Assembly (NCBI GenBank): GCA_021464245.1 | Contig: JADCRB010000016.1 | Span: forward strand, 7,540,129 to 7,604,128 | DNA from: Carallia brachiata | Lineage: Eukaryota > Streptophyta > Magnoliopsida > Malpighiales > Rhizophoraceae | Direction of reading: 5' to 3' | Length of the DNA: 64,000 nt | Shown here: one piece after another, positions 44,925 through 58,527 of the stretch | Layout of the letters: each line of letters begins with the position of its first letter | How positions within the stretch are numbered: the stretch's first letter is position 1 | Notes under the pieces: generated by a model | Told to the model about the DNA's origin: nothing | Database searches by the model: none | What the model saw: the letters and a program-made list of their open reading frames with translations, nothing else | Translations under genes and position numbers: made by a program

Positions 44925-47900
44925 ATGGGGTTACTTGCACATCTTAATCTTTGTGTTTGGAGACCCCGTGCAACTATTTGGTTGTGGGTTTGTGTAGCTA
45001 TCGTGCTGCTAAATAGTGGAGTAGTATTTTCTAATTCGCAGTACTTGATTGGGCTTGGAAGCTATGACATCACAGGACCTGCTGCTGATGTAAATATGAT
45101 GGGTTATGCTAACCCGGAACAGATTGCTTCCGGTGTGCACTTCAGATTGCGAGCTCGTTCTTTATTGTGGCTGAACCGCAGGGAAATCGAGTTGTGTTTG
45201 TTAATCTTGATGCATGCATGGCCTCACAGATTGTGACAATTAAAGTGCTTGAGAGGTTGAAGGCAAGGTAATTGTTGCTTCTGCAATTTTTTTTTTTTTT
45301 TGCAAACTTTGTACTTGAAACTATACTTGGTTTGAAAGCATGAATCATGTGAGATTCTGAGAAAAATTGCCTGATTAGGATAGACAAGATATTCTGACTG
45401 TTTGTTCTTTCTCTCTGAAAGGTAGACTGGCTGAAAGGTTAAAATACAATGCATAGTCTCCAGTTAATCTATAGCACAATCATTTTTAAAGTTTGTCTCA
45501 GCTTGAATAACGCAAGTCCTCAATGGCAGGTATGGTGACCTCTACACTGAAAAGAACGTGGCTGTCAGTGGTATTCACACGCATGCTGGTCCTGGGGGCT
45601 ATCTTCAATATGTTGTGTATATAGTCACATCATTTGGATTTGTACGTCAATCATTTGATGTCATTGTTGATGGCATTGAGAAAAGCATAATCCAAGCCCA
45701 TGAAAATCTCCGTCCAGGATCAATTTTTGTGAACAAAGGTAATTATGGCTTTACAATATCACGACATTATTCTCTGCATGTCCACAAAATATCTGCTCTT
45801 TGTGGAACTTGAGTTAAATGTTCTAGAATTCTGTCCGATGGATGAAAAGAAAATTTTTTATTGAGAAGGACCTCTAGGGTTTATTTTCCTTGCAAATTTC
45901 ACATAAAGATTAATAAAAAAATCAATAAGCATGGATTTAGGACACTTTCCTCTCGACACACATACACATACGCAGATATTGAATTTCATGATTGTGTGGA
46001 GAATTTAGTTTGCTCTTTTTTTCTCCCTCAATGTATCCTATTAGTGAAGAATGCTACACTCGTTGATGAATTGTCGAGGGTGAAATGCTCTTTCTCACAC
46101 TTCCTCACCCCAAGACCTCCCCTAAAGAAAAAGTGACATTTGTGTCGCAGAGTTTGGTATTTTCATTTTATATAATATCTTATAAATGCTTTGGCTTTCT
46201 ACTTAGGAGAGCTCCTGGATGCTGGTGCAAATCGCAGTCCCAGTGCATATCTTAATAATCCTGCAGAAGAGCGTAGCAAATACAAGTATGATGTTGACAA
46301 AGAGATGACCCTTTTGAAGTTTGTAGATGATGAGTGGGGCCCAGTTGGTAGCTTCAATTGGTTTGCAACTCATGGAACATCTATGAGTCGCACAAACTCC
46401 TTGATAAGTGGGGATAACAAGGGTGCAGCTGCACGATTTATGGAAGACTGGTTTGAGCAGGGAGACGCTAGAAACTCATATGCTGCTGGTAGTGAGGCCG
46501 AAGGAATTCCCCGAAGGGTCTCCAATATAATTCCCAACCTACGTGATAACCGTAAGTTTTATTTTTCCTTTCGATTATGATGGGCAACTCAAAAGAATTT
46601 ATAAGAAGTTTGTTTGTTAACGATTTAATAAAATCCTACCTTCCACAGCTCTCAGCCTGCATAGAAACAAAGTCTACATCTCTCTGCCTTGTATATTGAA
46701 ATGCATAACGCATCAAAGACTCGTTGTCTTCCATGTCAACGCTACAAAGTTGTTTCTGTGTCCATATTGTATAAATAATGCACTATGGTCAATGTCTACT
46801 GTTATTTATACATGGTACAATGATTGCACCAAACCTTGTTGTTTTAATGGAATACTATGAGACCCCCACTTTCACTTCTCATTTTATTTTCCCTTGCTTT
46901 TCCCCTGGCATATGCATAGAAGCATTCTTGGCCTTTCATTTATTTGCGGCACTAATTTTTCCATTGGGCCAGACATGTCATTTGCTAGTTGTCCGAATTT
47001 CTGCCTTAACAAAGGACAATATGAATATATACAATGCATCTGGATCTAATATTAGGTTACACTGATGTGACAAGGGATTTTAAGGATGTGAATAGTGAAT
47101 ATAGCACAAGGGTCTCTAATTTTAGTAGAAGGAGAAACATTATTGTAATTCTCTTCTGTGCAGATCATGAGCTACTGGAGATTGCTGCATCATTTCAATC
47201 TCCTCCGGGTAGACCAGCAACCAAGATCCTTAGTGTTGCAAAACGTGTCAGGAGTGCTCTCAGACAGGCTGACAAACCTAAGTTTGTTTCTGCATTTTGT
47301 CAATCGAACTGTGGCGATGTTAGCCCCAATGTTCTTGGAGCTTTCTGCATAGACACAGGGTTACCTTGTGATTTCAACCATAGCACCTGTGGTGGGAAAA
47401 ATGAATTGTGCTATAGTCGAGGACCAGGGTATCTCAATCCTCTGTTTGCCCTGCATCTGTTTACAAAATAACACTTCTATCATCTATTGGATCTAAATAA
47501 TACAGGGGGTTTTTCTGACAGTTATCCTGATGAGTTTGAGAGTACACGAATCATTGGAGAGAGGCAATTTAGAAAAGCTGTGAATCTCTTCAATGAAGCA
47601 TCTGAGCAAATAAGTGGAAAGGTTGACTATCGCCACACTTACATTGACTTCTCCCAGCTTGAAGTGACAATTCCTAAACGTGGAGGAGGCTCAGAAACGG
47701 TAAAAACATGTCCTGCCGCAATGGGGTTTGCATTTGCTGCAGGAACAACAGATGGACCTGGCGCTTTTGATTTTAAGCAAGGAGATGACAAGGTAATTGT
47801 GCATCTCAAACTGCTATATTCTACATGAAACTAAGTGCCTGCCTCTAGTTATTGGTTGGAGTTTTGTTTATGTCAGGGAAATGTCTTCTGGAAGCTGGTT

Positions 47901-49852
47901 CGGGATTTTCTGAAGACGCCATCTGAGAAGCAAGTCAAGTGTCAACACCCAAAGCCCATCTTGCTTGATACTGGTGATATGAAGCTACCATATGATTGGG
48001 CAGTAAGTTGCATTGCTGTTTACATGTTTCTTATGCTAGTAGAATGTGGTCATTTATGGGTTTTGAACAGGGTGATAATGTAGAGTATGTTTCTTGCAAA
48101 AATATGATGCACTAAAAGATTAATTGAAATAATAACGTGCTAGCTTTGATCTTTTAATGTTAAATTGTAGTACACTGATCATAAGTAATCTCTTTGTTCA
48201 TTGATTTGCAGCCTTCAATACTTCCAATCCAGATCCTACAAATAGGGCAGCTAGTCATTCTTTCTGTACCAGGAGGTATGGTATTTTACAGTATCATTTC
48301 TTCCATAGTGTAAAAGTTGAGTGCTGCTATTAGCTGGTCCATGTTTTATCCTGTAAACAACTAATTATAATGATTGGGATGAGATATTCTCAATGTTTTG
48401 TCACTATAATAATACCACATGAAAGGATCAGAACTTTTACCAACTGGTTTAGTTATGTTCGTGGCTAAATGTGTTTGCTTGTGTAAATGTGTGGAAATGG
48501 ATTGCATTGAAGCCTTCCAATTCGTCATTCGACTATAATCACTGCATATTTTGTTCAAAAGATATTTTTCCAAATATGAAACCTCCCAGGAAAGATGTTT
48601 TGTTATCTGTGCTGATTTGGGCCTCTTGGACGAACTCTCAAAGCACCTCTGATGAATTTCTTGACAATTTTCTACATGGATACATCTGTTTGTGCTCATG
48701 AATTTTTCTGTAATATTTTTGAAACAGAATTTACAACAATGGCTGGGAGGCGTCTTCGAGATGCTGTGAAGGCGGTGCTCACAAATTCTAGCAATCAGGA
48801 ATTTGGTAGCAATATTCATATTGTAATAGCAGGGTTGACTAATACCTATTCGCAGTATGTGACCACCTTCGAAGAGTATGAGATGCAGAGATATGAGGTA
48901 ACTGGTTTAATGGCACGGTAGTGCTTGCATAGTTTTGCCTACTAAATTAGTTGCAGTGGAAATCTGTCGGTTTAGGTAGAATATGTTGAACCACCTGAAT
49001 TCAAAAAGTACATGATGTTGCTTTTCATGCATGTGAATTGATCAACCGGCTAAGATAGGTGAATTAGTTAAAACATGTTACCAGCTGGATCTATATTGCA
49101 AATCTTTTCAAGGCTGTCAGTTGCCAACATCTAGTTTCTTTATATTTTCTCCCAGTCTAGTTTCTTTATATTCGCTCCCAGTCGATATTGCCGTGGATTA
49201 AGAACGGGGTAATTTCAGAAGCATCAAATAAGGATGATGATTGTTTGCTTTAGGACTTCTTTTACTATGGTGGTCGTTTGCTTAATAATTCCTCTTTACT
49301 TCAGGGCGCCTCCACTTTATATGGTCCACACACACACAGTGCCTACATTCAAGAATTCAGGAAGCTTGCAGCTGCACTCCTCAGTGGTCAACCTGTGGAG
49401 CCTGGTCCATCACCTCCTGACCTTCTCGATAAGCAAATAAGCCTTCTTACACCAGTTGTAATGGATGCAACTCCTCCTGGTAAATTTTGGTGATTGCAGC
49501 ACCGACGTTCCCCAGAATGCCACCTTCAAGAGAGGTGACACTGTCACCGTTTGTTTTCTGGTCAGCTTGTCCGAGGAATGACCTGATGACCGAAGGTACA
49601 TATGCGCTTGTGGAGATGCTTAATGGCAAGGATACGTGGTTGCCAGTGTATGACGACGATGACTTCTGCCTGCGCTTTATATGGTCAAGACCTTCAAAAC
49701 TGAGCACTCGGAGTCGGGCCACCATGGAATGGAGGATTCCTCAGTCTGCCACTCCTGGAGTCTATAGGATAAGACATTTTGGTGCTGCAAAGAGCCTTCT
49801 AGGTTCCGTTCGCCACTTCACTGGTTCATCCAGTGCCTTTGTAGTAACATGA
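44925..49852 (+). pseudogene. Neutral ceramidase gene with three frameshifts (pseudogene or assembly indels)
   Basis: Nine exons with GT-AG borders (44925-45267, 45530-45738, 46207-46551, 47164-47428, 47522-47792, 47877-48002, 48212-48275, 48728-48897, 49305-49852) cover the whole family. Allowing for the frameshifts the product would be about 780 residues, the normal length. A hydrophobic signal segment near residues 17-36 precedes IGLGSYDITGPAADVNMMGY. Zinc-site regions HTHAGPGGY (exon 2) and FNWFATHGTSM (exon 3) and the catalytic-Ser block NCGDVSPN (exon 4) are intact. The C-terminus ends SGSSSAFVVT-like as GSSSAFVVT. The enzyme hydrolyses ceramide to sphingosine and fatty acid. Frame breaks: one T missing in a T-run (45161-45163, exon 1), two bases missing near 49482-49488, and one extra base near 49558 (both exon 9). 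Everything between is clean, so a sequencing or assembly origin is possible. Confidence 0.9.
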
Positions 49853-51038
49853 GAAGCATTACTATTTTATACACCAACCCATCCGGAATCGTGTTTTACC
49901 AGTTAATTTTCCCATGTACCCCCCAAAAAAACAATTTTACAGCATATTAATAAAGTAAGTTTTCAGTAATTTTAATCCGTGTATATATTTCATGGAACTT
50001 TGGTGCATTTACTGAAAATTGGATCATGAACTCAGAGAGGGTTCTTGCAAGAAAAACAATATATAGACAGGAAATTGGTGGGCGACCATTCAAAAAAATG
50101 TCAAAGTTTGTCCGCCAAAAAAGTGTCAAGTGACGCAATGCATTATCAGCAACCAGCCAACCTGATGCGCTCAAATTCATGTAATTCAAATAGTTATAAC
50201 TATGGTAAATAAATGATTGATTATGAGTCCAGTATTAGAATCTCAGTTAGTTAATGAGAAATTTGGCATAAAAACTTAAAATCAGACTTTTTTTAAAAAA
50301 TTTTTTTGGAGTTGGTAATTCAGCGATTAAGAGATTAGAGAAGTGAGAAAAAGATTTAAGTTCAAACTTTAAATTTTTCAATTGTAATTTGTTGTCTTAA
50401 ACTACTTCAACTATTTTTAAATCTTCAAATTAGACTTTAAATGTAAAGTGATGAAGCTAAACGTATGCTGATTTTGTGGAATTGTGAATGGTCCGTTGAT
50501 GCTTGTTGGACTTATAGATTTGCTCTCTTACGGGTTTTAGTATTGACAATTTAACTTATCTTGTGCGGTGATCCAACACAATTTTTTACGACAGATCAAT
50601 TAGGTAGCACCCTTACTTACCCATTTTTATTACAAGAAAAATTATTACAATAAAAATTATTTGAAAATTATCAGAATAATTGTTCCGGACTGAAAATCCC
50701 CTTGCTAATCTTATTCAGGTGAGAATACACAAAAAGGACAACACAACTACATGGTTACCAAACTTGACATTTTTACTAATAACGGCCACATCAAAGAGAG
50801 ACATTACGTAATTTAATGTAAAAGGTTCCGAATTTGCCTCCTTGAAATCTTCAAGCTCCCAAACTTCTTCTCTAATTTCCTCCTGGAGGCCTAACTCAAT
50901 GCAGCCTGTTATAAACTGTTAGAAATACCTCCAATGCGATCAATACACCCACATTTCAGTCTGGTTTTCTTCCTTTCACCAGACCCTTCATGTTTCTAGC
51001 TTGGAACTGGTGGCCTTTTCGAGTTTTAAACAAAATCC
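49853..51038. other. Intergenic DNA between ceramidase and translocator genes
   Basis: It contains ceramidase 3' flank and AT-rich DNA. From about 50700 it becomes less AT-rich, probably the leader region of the translocator gene. Nothing else is recognised. Confidence 0.4.
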
Positions 51039-53078
51039 ATGCAACAACAGAAACCTAGAGCATCTCCAAACCTAACTGATTCCAAGGAATCCTGAAATGG
51101 TTGTATTTTTTCGATTGGACTGATAGCTACATGGTACTCGACGAATATTGGGGTGATATTATTGAACAAGCACTTGCTTAGCAACTATGGATTTAGGTAC
51201 CCAATATTTCTGACCCTCTGCCACATGTTGGCTTGTTCCATACTGAGTTATGCGGCCATTTTGTGGCTCAAGATCGTGCCTTTGCAGACCTTGAGGTCTC
51301 AGTTGCAGCTTGAAGATATCTGCACTTGGGATCATATTTTGCTTCTCGGTTGTAGCCGGCAATGTGTCCCTTAAGTACCTTCCGGTGTCATTCAACCAGG
51401 CTATAGGGGCTACCACGCCTTTTTCACTGCTGTTTTTGCTTATCTAATGACGTTGAGAAGGGAGGCCCGGATTACATATATCACTCTCATTCCTGTTGTC
51501 AATGGGGTTATCATCGCTAGTGGGGTAAGAAATTACATGTGTTCTTCTTTTGTTCATAATAAAGGCTAAGCCTTGATGTAACAGTAAGGTTACTCCATTA
51601 TACCCTTCAGGTCACAGTTTCAAGTCATGGAAACAACCTCCCTTGCAAGCATCTTACACTTCCCCCCGCAACCACAGGGTGTGAGAATTTTGTGCACTAG
51701 GAATACCCTTCTTTTGTTCATGATCGCCTATTCGGCCAATATTTGAAAGGTTGCTGTATGAATGTTTATACATGTGTTCTGAACGTTGACCGTGTTACTT
51801 TTGTTTCTCTGCGTGTATGATTTCTGGAAGATGTGAATAAAAGGGTAATTTTTCCTTGGGATGCATCAGACGGTGGGCTCATCAATTTCTCCAGAGATTC
51901 TTACTTTGTTGAATGCTTACAAGAAGAACAAATTTCCTTAGAATTTTTCCGACAACACGATTCACATTGACAGGCATTGGTTTGCTAATTTTTAGGATTT
52001 AAGAGCTATTTTCATCAGTTATGACTCTGCATACCTGATCTCTGAGTATTAAGTATGAAGGCCAAAAAAACTCTTTAATTGATCTGAAATTCTTGTAGAT
52101 GTTGTCATTGTGCCCAAATTACTTAAAAAAAAGACTCGGTTATTAATCTTTATTTTAGTTAATAATTTCTAGTACTATCATATTTTTATTTCTACCACAT
52201 TACTGAAGGGAGAGCCAAGTTTTCGCCTTTTTGGATTCATAATCTGCGTTGGCGCTACGGCTGCTCGTGCTCTGAGGACAGTGGTTCAAGGGATTCTGCT
52301 TTCTTCTGACGGGTAATGAATGAGTATAATTTACAACACACGTACTGGTTCATACCTCATTCAATTAGCAATTGTTTTCATTCTTGTTAGAGAAAAACTT
52401 CATTCTATGAGCCTCTTGATGTACATGGCTTCTGTAGCTGTTGTATCACTGATTCCTGCTGCTCTGTTGATGGAAGGAGATGTAATTGGAATCGCGGTAG
52501 CTCTCGGAAGAGATGATCCTAAATTCATATTCTACCTGTTCTTCAATTCTGCACTGGCTTATTTGGTAAATCTGACCAACTTCTTGGTCACCAAACACAC
52601 CAGGGCCTTGACCCTCCAGGTATTCCTGCCTATATGATTCATATTCTCTGCAGTTTATGGATAGAAGCAGCCTGATGCATCTCATTACAATGCTATTACT
52701 CGTACCTTTCTAGAACATGATTCTTTAAGGTGTTTCCTGCCAAAACTCGCTCCGTTTCGTATTAAAGCATACATTATATAATAATCTAGAGATTAGCTGT
52801 ACATTTATGCCATGTCGAAGGAGAAAACTTGTGTTGTAAATACATGATTGGTGTATGATTGCGGTGGTAGTTTTTATTTATCATGGATAGTTTATCTGCT
52901 ATCATAACAAGGTATCCATTTGCTTTTCCAGGTCCTTGGAAATGCAAAGGGATCTGTTGCGGTGGTTATCTCAATCTTGATATTCAGGAATCCTGTATCA
53001 GTGACTGGGATGGCTGGATACTCAATCACCGTATATGGAGTTGTTCTCTATAACGAAGTGAAGAAAAGGAGCAAATGA
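51039..53078 (+). pseudogene. Nucleotide-sugar / triose-phosphate translocator family (NST-KT/TPT) gene, disrupted
   Basis: Four exons are recognisable: 51039-51524, 52209-52312, 52391-52619 and 52932-53078. Family blocks are [20 protein letters not shown] and [12 protein letters not shown] in exon 1, [20 protein letters not shown] in exon 2, [19 protein letters not shown] in exon 3, and [20 protein letters not shown] with a C-terminal KKRSK in exon 4. Members are multi-pass Golgi or ER antiporters for nucleotide sugars or sugar phosphates; the substrate cannot be inferred. The reading frame from ATG 51039 meets TGA at 51093-51095, codon 19. Two bases are missing relative to the family near 51308-51311 (the QFLKI position) and one T is missing in the T-run at 51421-51424 (the TPFFTA position). 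Exons 2-4 are open and splice in phase. Three separate lesions make a pseudogene likely. Confidence 0.88.
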
Positions 53079-54000
53079 CACACCCTGCAGAGGAAATGAA
53101 CATGTGTGCAATCTAAATTTTGTCGTTTGATCTAGTCTGCAGTCAGCAGCTCTTTGCTGAAGGTTGAACAAGGTTTGAAGCAAGGGAAGGCAGCAATCGC
53201 TGCCGTTGACACTCTGAATTTGTTACAGAAACCTGAAAAGGGTCTTATAAACAAAATTTGGACGGCCTTTGAAGGAAGGATTTAGATGACAGAAAATTTT
53301 GACCAAATTTTATTATTTGTTCAACCAAATTTGTACGCCTGAACTCACTTCTATGTTTAAGTGTCCCAAATTTGGCTGCTGGCCTAGAAAACAGTTTTGA
53401 ATTGATTTTAAATTTGTAACCTCTTCTTTTAGCTACACGTTCTATCTGCAGAATTGGGAGATACTGGTAAAATGAAATTTGTTTCTTCAAGTTCCACACT
53501 TCTTTAGAAAACTGCCAAAATTTTCAAATCAGTACCTAATTCGTTAAGATCTGTTCAGTGTTATTATTGTTCACATCCGTTCAAAACTCGATGCAACTTC
53601 AGTCTGTCCGATACCAAGATTGTATTTAACCTAGCATCCGCGTAACTACACCCAGTTGGAGGCACATAGTCAAAATTTTCACATTACAGGGCCGAACTTC
53701 GATAACATCAAACAGACAGCAATGGGACTCCAGAAACTACAGCTATGAAAGCCTTATATTGGACTTCACGAATGAACACATAATAAAAAGAGGGGGACTT
53801 TTTTCTAACAATTAAAAACTGTCCTGGAAATAGCATCCAATCCCAACGCTAAAAGAAACTAGACTTGTGAAAACTGCCAAATGATTTTTTGCCTACTGGA
53901 GAACCATTCCTAGAAACGACTCACAATCATGATACATATCATAACTTAAGAGACAGTCAAGTGACTAAAGATGCAACCCAGTGGCAGTAAAACATAGATT
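53079..54000. other. Intergenic DNA between convergent genes
   Basis: The 3' flanks of the plus-strand translocator and the minus-strand PCNA gene meet here. No additional coding or repeat feature is recognised. Confidence 0.45.
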
Positions 54001-55692
<1,692 letters not shown>

Positions 55693-55715
55693 TTACTTTA
55701 GTGGTGAAATTGAAA

Positions 55716-55727
55716 TTAGGGTTAGGG
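55716..55727 (-). promoter_or_regulatory. Telo-box in the PCNA leader
   Basis: TTAGGGTTAGGG on the plus strand reads CCCTAACCCTAA on the coding strand, 42-53 bp upstream of the PCNA ATG. Telo-boxes (AAACCCTAA-like) are common near the start of plant PCNA and translation genes and act with other elements in dividing cells. Role here is inferred. Confidence 0.6.
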
Positions 55728-55843
55728 ATTTTGAAGGAGAAGAAAAGAGGAAGTAAGAGCACAAGAAGAAGAAGAGTCTCTAGGGCTTTCTATTTTTTGA
55801 GAATCGGTTCGGGTCGGTTCTTAAAAAAAATTTTCGGGTTGAG

Positions 55844-55884
55844 ATTGGCGGGAACGATGTTTTGTTTTCGGTTCGCTTCCCGCC
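55844..55884 (-). promoter_or_regulatory. Two E2F-type sites upstream of PCNA
   Basis: ATTGGCGGGAA (55844-55854) fits the WTTSSCSS consensus, and TTCCCGCC (55877-55884) is a second, oppositely oriented core. They lie 170-210 bp upstream of the ATG, the usual location for E2F sites in plant PCNA promoters. Confidence 0.7.
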
Positions 55885-55912
55885 TTGGGATTTGGATATC
55901 CTTGTAGCCTTA

Positions 55913-56410
55913 CAGGGATATATAATTTTAAAATTTTAAATTTTTATATTTTTTTATATATAAGTTTTAAAATTTTCTTAAATTTTGTTTGAATTTTAAA
56001 TTTTTTAATTTCTTATCAAATTAGTACATCTGTTAATGAAAAATAATCAATTTATTAAAAAATAATTTTGACTTTACAAAACTTATTTAAAAAAAGGTTG
56101 AATACACTAATTGAAAATTTTTTTATCAAAAAGTATGCATTTTATATATTTTATTTATGTATTTGTTAATTAAAAAATATTTTATGTATATATTTATTGA
56201 TGAAAAAATATTTAATTTATTTATGTGACATTTTTTAATAATTTTTATTAAATTAAACTCATTTATTAATGAATTGACCACTTTTTGTAAATGAAATAAC
56301 TGATTTGATAAGAAATTAAAAAGTTTAAAACTCAAATGAAATATCAAAAAGATTTAGAACTTATATGAAAAAAATGCAAAAGTGTATTACCAAAAAAATT
56401 ATATATCCCA
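55913..56410. mobile_element. Long hairpin MITE-like element, family A copy 2, in the PCNA upstream region
   Basis: The left end GGGATATATAATTTT is matched by the inverse of the right end AATTATATATCCC. TA occurs on both sides (55911-55912 and 56411-56412). The interior contains attgaccactttttgtaa and long inverted A/T-rich arms shared with the element at 43039-43550. It starts about 30 bp beyond the distal E2F-type site. Confidence 0.65.
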
Positions 56411-56412
56411 TA

Positions 56413-57345
56413 GGAGACGGGGATTTACGTTTTTTTTTTTTTTTTCCTTTTTTTTTTAGAAATGGGAAATTGGGGATGTCGACCCTAGAACCAACAAGCG
56501 CTGACTCGAATGGCATGGAATTGATACCGTTTAACTAGAGATCTTGATTTTGAATTCTGAAAATGCAACATCGTTAAATACCTGCTGGTAGACCTTTATC
56601 ACCTTTCGGGGTGCTGCTCTGGTCGGTTCAAATTAGTAAGTCCAATAACTTAAATATTAGGTAGTTTTAAACTAAAAAAAAAAAAGAGCTATCAAGTAAT
56701 TGAAGTAAACCAAAATCTTAGCATCATATTAGCCATACGTTTAATTTTACGACTGAATTTAGTTCAATTTTGAGCTTATGTCCTTTATATGGGCACAAAA
56801 TTATTGACCATTTTAAGTGGTGATGGGAGATTTAGTAGGTGTTTAGTTTAGTTTTTAGAATGTGTAATTTTTATTTGAAAAAAAATTAATAGGATATAAA
56901 AAATAGTCAGAGAGTAGTTATAAATAATAATAAAAAAATTTAGCTAGAAAAATAAAGGTTGAGGGTGATATTAAGTAAATATAGTGTAATACTTTTTTTT
57001 TCAGTTTAATTTAGTGTAATACTATATATTTTCAAGATTTAGTTTTAAAAATAAAATTTTTATTATTTTTTAAAAGTTCAAAAAACAAACAAATTATTTA
57101 AGAACTTTTGGAGGCTTAAGGTGGTATTATTCTACGACTAGTTTTTATATTTTTTAGTTCTAGTGAGACTCTTTGTTTTTCAATTTTTAGAAGTAAAAAA
57201 ATTAAAGGAAGTAGAAAAAATTAAAGGAAGTGTTTGTTAAATACTTTGTAGAGATCATTATTATTAATTTTTTTTTGCAAAGTCAACCAAAGAATAACTT
57301 TTTTTTTATTTAAAAAATGGAAAAGTAGGAGTAGTTACTCTATAG
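56413..57345. other. AT-rich intergenic DNA
   Basis: No coding region or defined repeat is recognised. The stretch has long T and A runs and ends where the first 782-bp tandem unit starts. Confidence 0.4.
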
Positions 57346-58127
57346 TTCGTTAGAGAAGATTGCGTTAATCGTACCGCACAGTAGAAGAAACAAACTCTAC
57401 GGTGTTCAGCAATGGTTACCAGCTTCTCCAAAAAATATGCAAAATCATATGTACTTTTACCTCCACTTTACAACTTAAAGCGCTTGAACTTTTTGTCGAA
57501 TGATCGCCTCTACAGTAATTTTTGCCACTAAACCACGTCATTCGGTGGTACCAATAACTTAATCAAGTGCCATTATAATGATATAAGGCATGGGTTTGAG
57601 TGGGTCCAATTAACCCAATATTTTGTGGGCCATGATCGTTGCACTATTGGGTTAGTGAACAAAGCCCCGGTTAGTCTTTGATTTCGCTTGGGGCCTTAAG
57701 GCACTCGTAAACCCAAACAACACATTTTTGTAAACGAGTTTTTTAATAGATTGTTTATGAGTTTTTTTATAATTGAGATCACTCTTTTTCAAGTTTTTTT
57801 TTTTTGATAATTACTCTTTTTCATGTTTAATTCTTTTATTAAATGAATTTTGAAATTAAGTTAAAGTATCACTCATTTATATAAATAAAAGCATACAAAT
57901 AAAAAAAATTCAATTAAGTCATTAAATTTTTAATGGATGTATTATCTCATCAGTAGTCTTAATCATTTTGGTTAAAGAAATGTTTTATCACTTAAGAGGC
58001 GAAGTTGGGTTTGAATCTAAACAACCCTTATCACATGCACCAAGCGACTAATATGGCGAAGATATAGCAAATAGTCTATCAATCAAGCACCTGGACAGTT
58101 ACTTAATTTTTTTACTAGTTGCATAAT
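57346..58127. repeat. 782-bp tandem unit A
   Basis: It begins ttcgttagagaagattg and ends ctagttgcataattt. It contains gcgcttgaactttttgtcg, ccacgtcattcggtggtacc and ggttagtctttgatttcgct, all repeated in units B and C. No open frame of note. Unit A differs from B and C by scattered substitutions and is the more diverged copy by eye. Confidence 0.9.
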
Positions 58128-58527
58128 TTCGTTAGAGAAGATTGTGTTAATCGTACCGCATAGTAGAAGAAACAAACTTTACGGTGCTTAGCAAGGATTA
58201 CTAGCATCTCCCAAAAATGTGCAAAATCATATGTACATTTAGCTCCACTTTACAACTTAAAGCGCTTGAACTTTTTGTCGAGCGATCGCCTCTACAGTAA
58301 TTTTTGCCACTAAACCACGTCATTCGGTGGTACCAATAACATAATCAAGTGCCATTATAATGATATAAGGCATGGGCTTGAGTGGGTCCAATTAACCCAA
58401 TATTTTGTGGACCATAATCCTTGCACTATTGGGTTAGTGAACAAGGCCCCGGTTAGTCTTTGATTTCGCTTGGGGCCTTAAGGCACTCTTAAACCCAAAC
58501 AACACATTTTTGTAAACGAGTTTTTTA

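Noticed and set aside
48361..48819. 152-residue minus-strand open frame in the ceramidase region
   Set aside because: It spans intron 7 and part of exon 8 of the ceramidase gene on the other strand and has no recognised motif.
49482..49500. A tiny intron to explain the exon 9 frame break in ceramidase
   Set aside because: The only GT...AG pair there would give an intron of about 20 bp, far below the plant minimum. It would also remove conserved residues.
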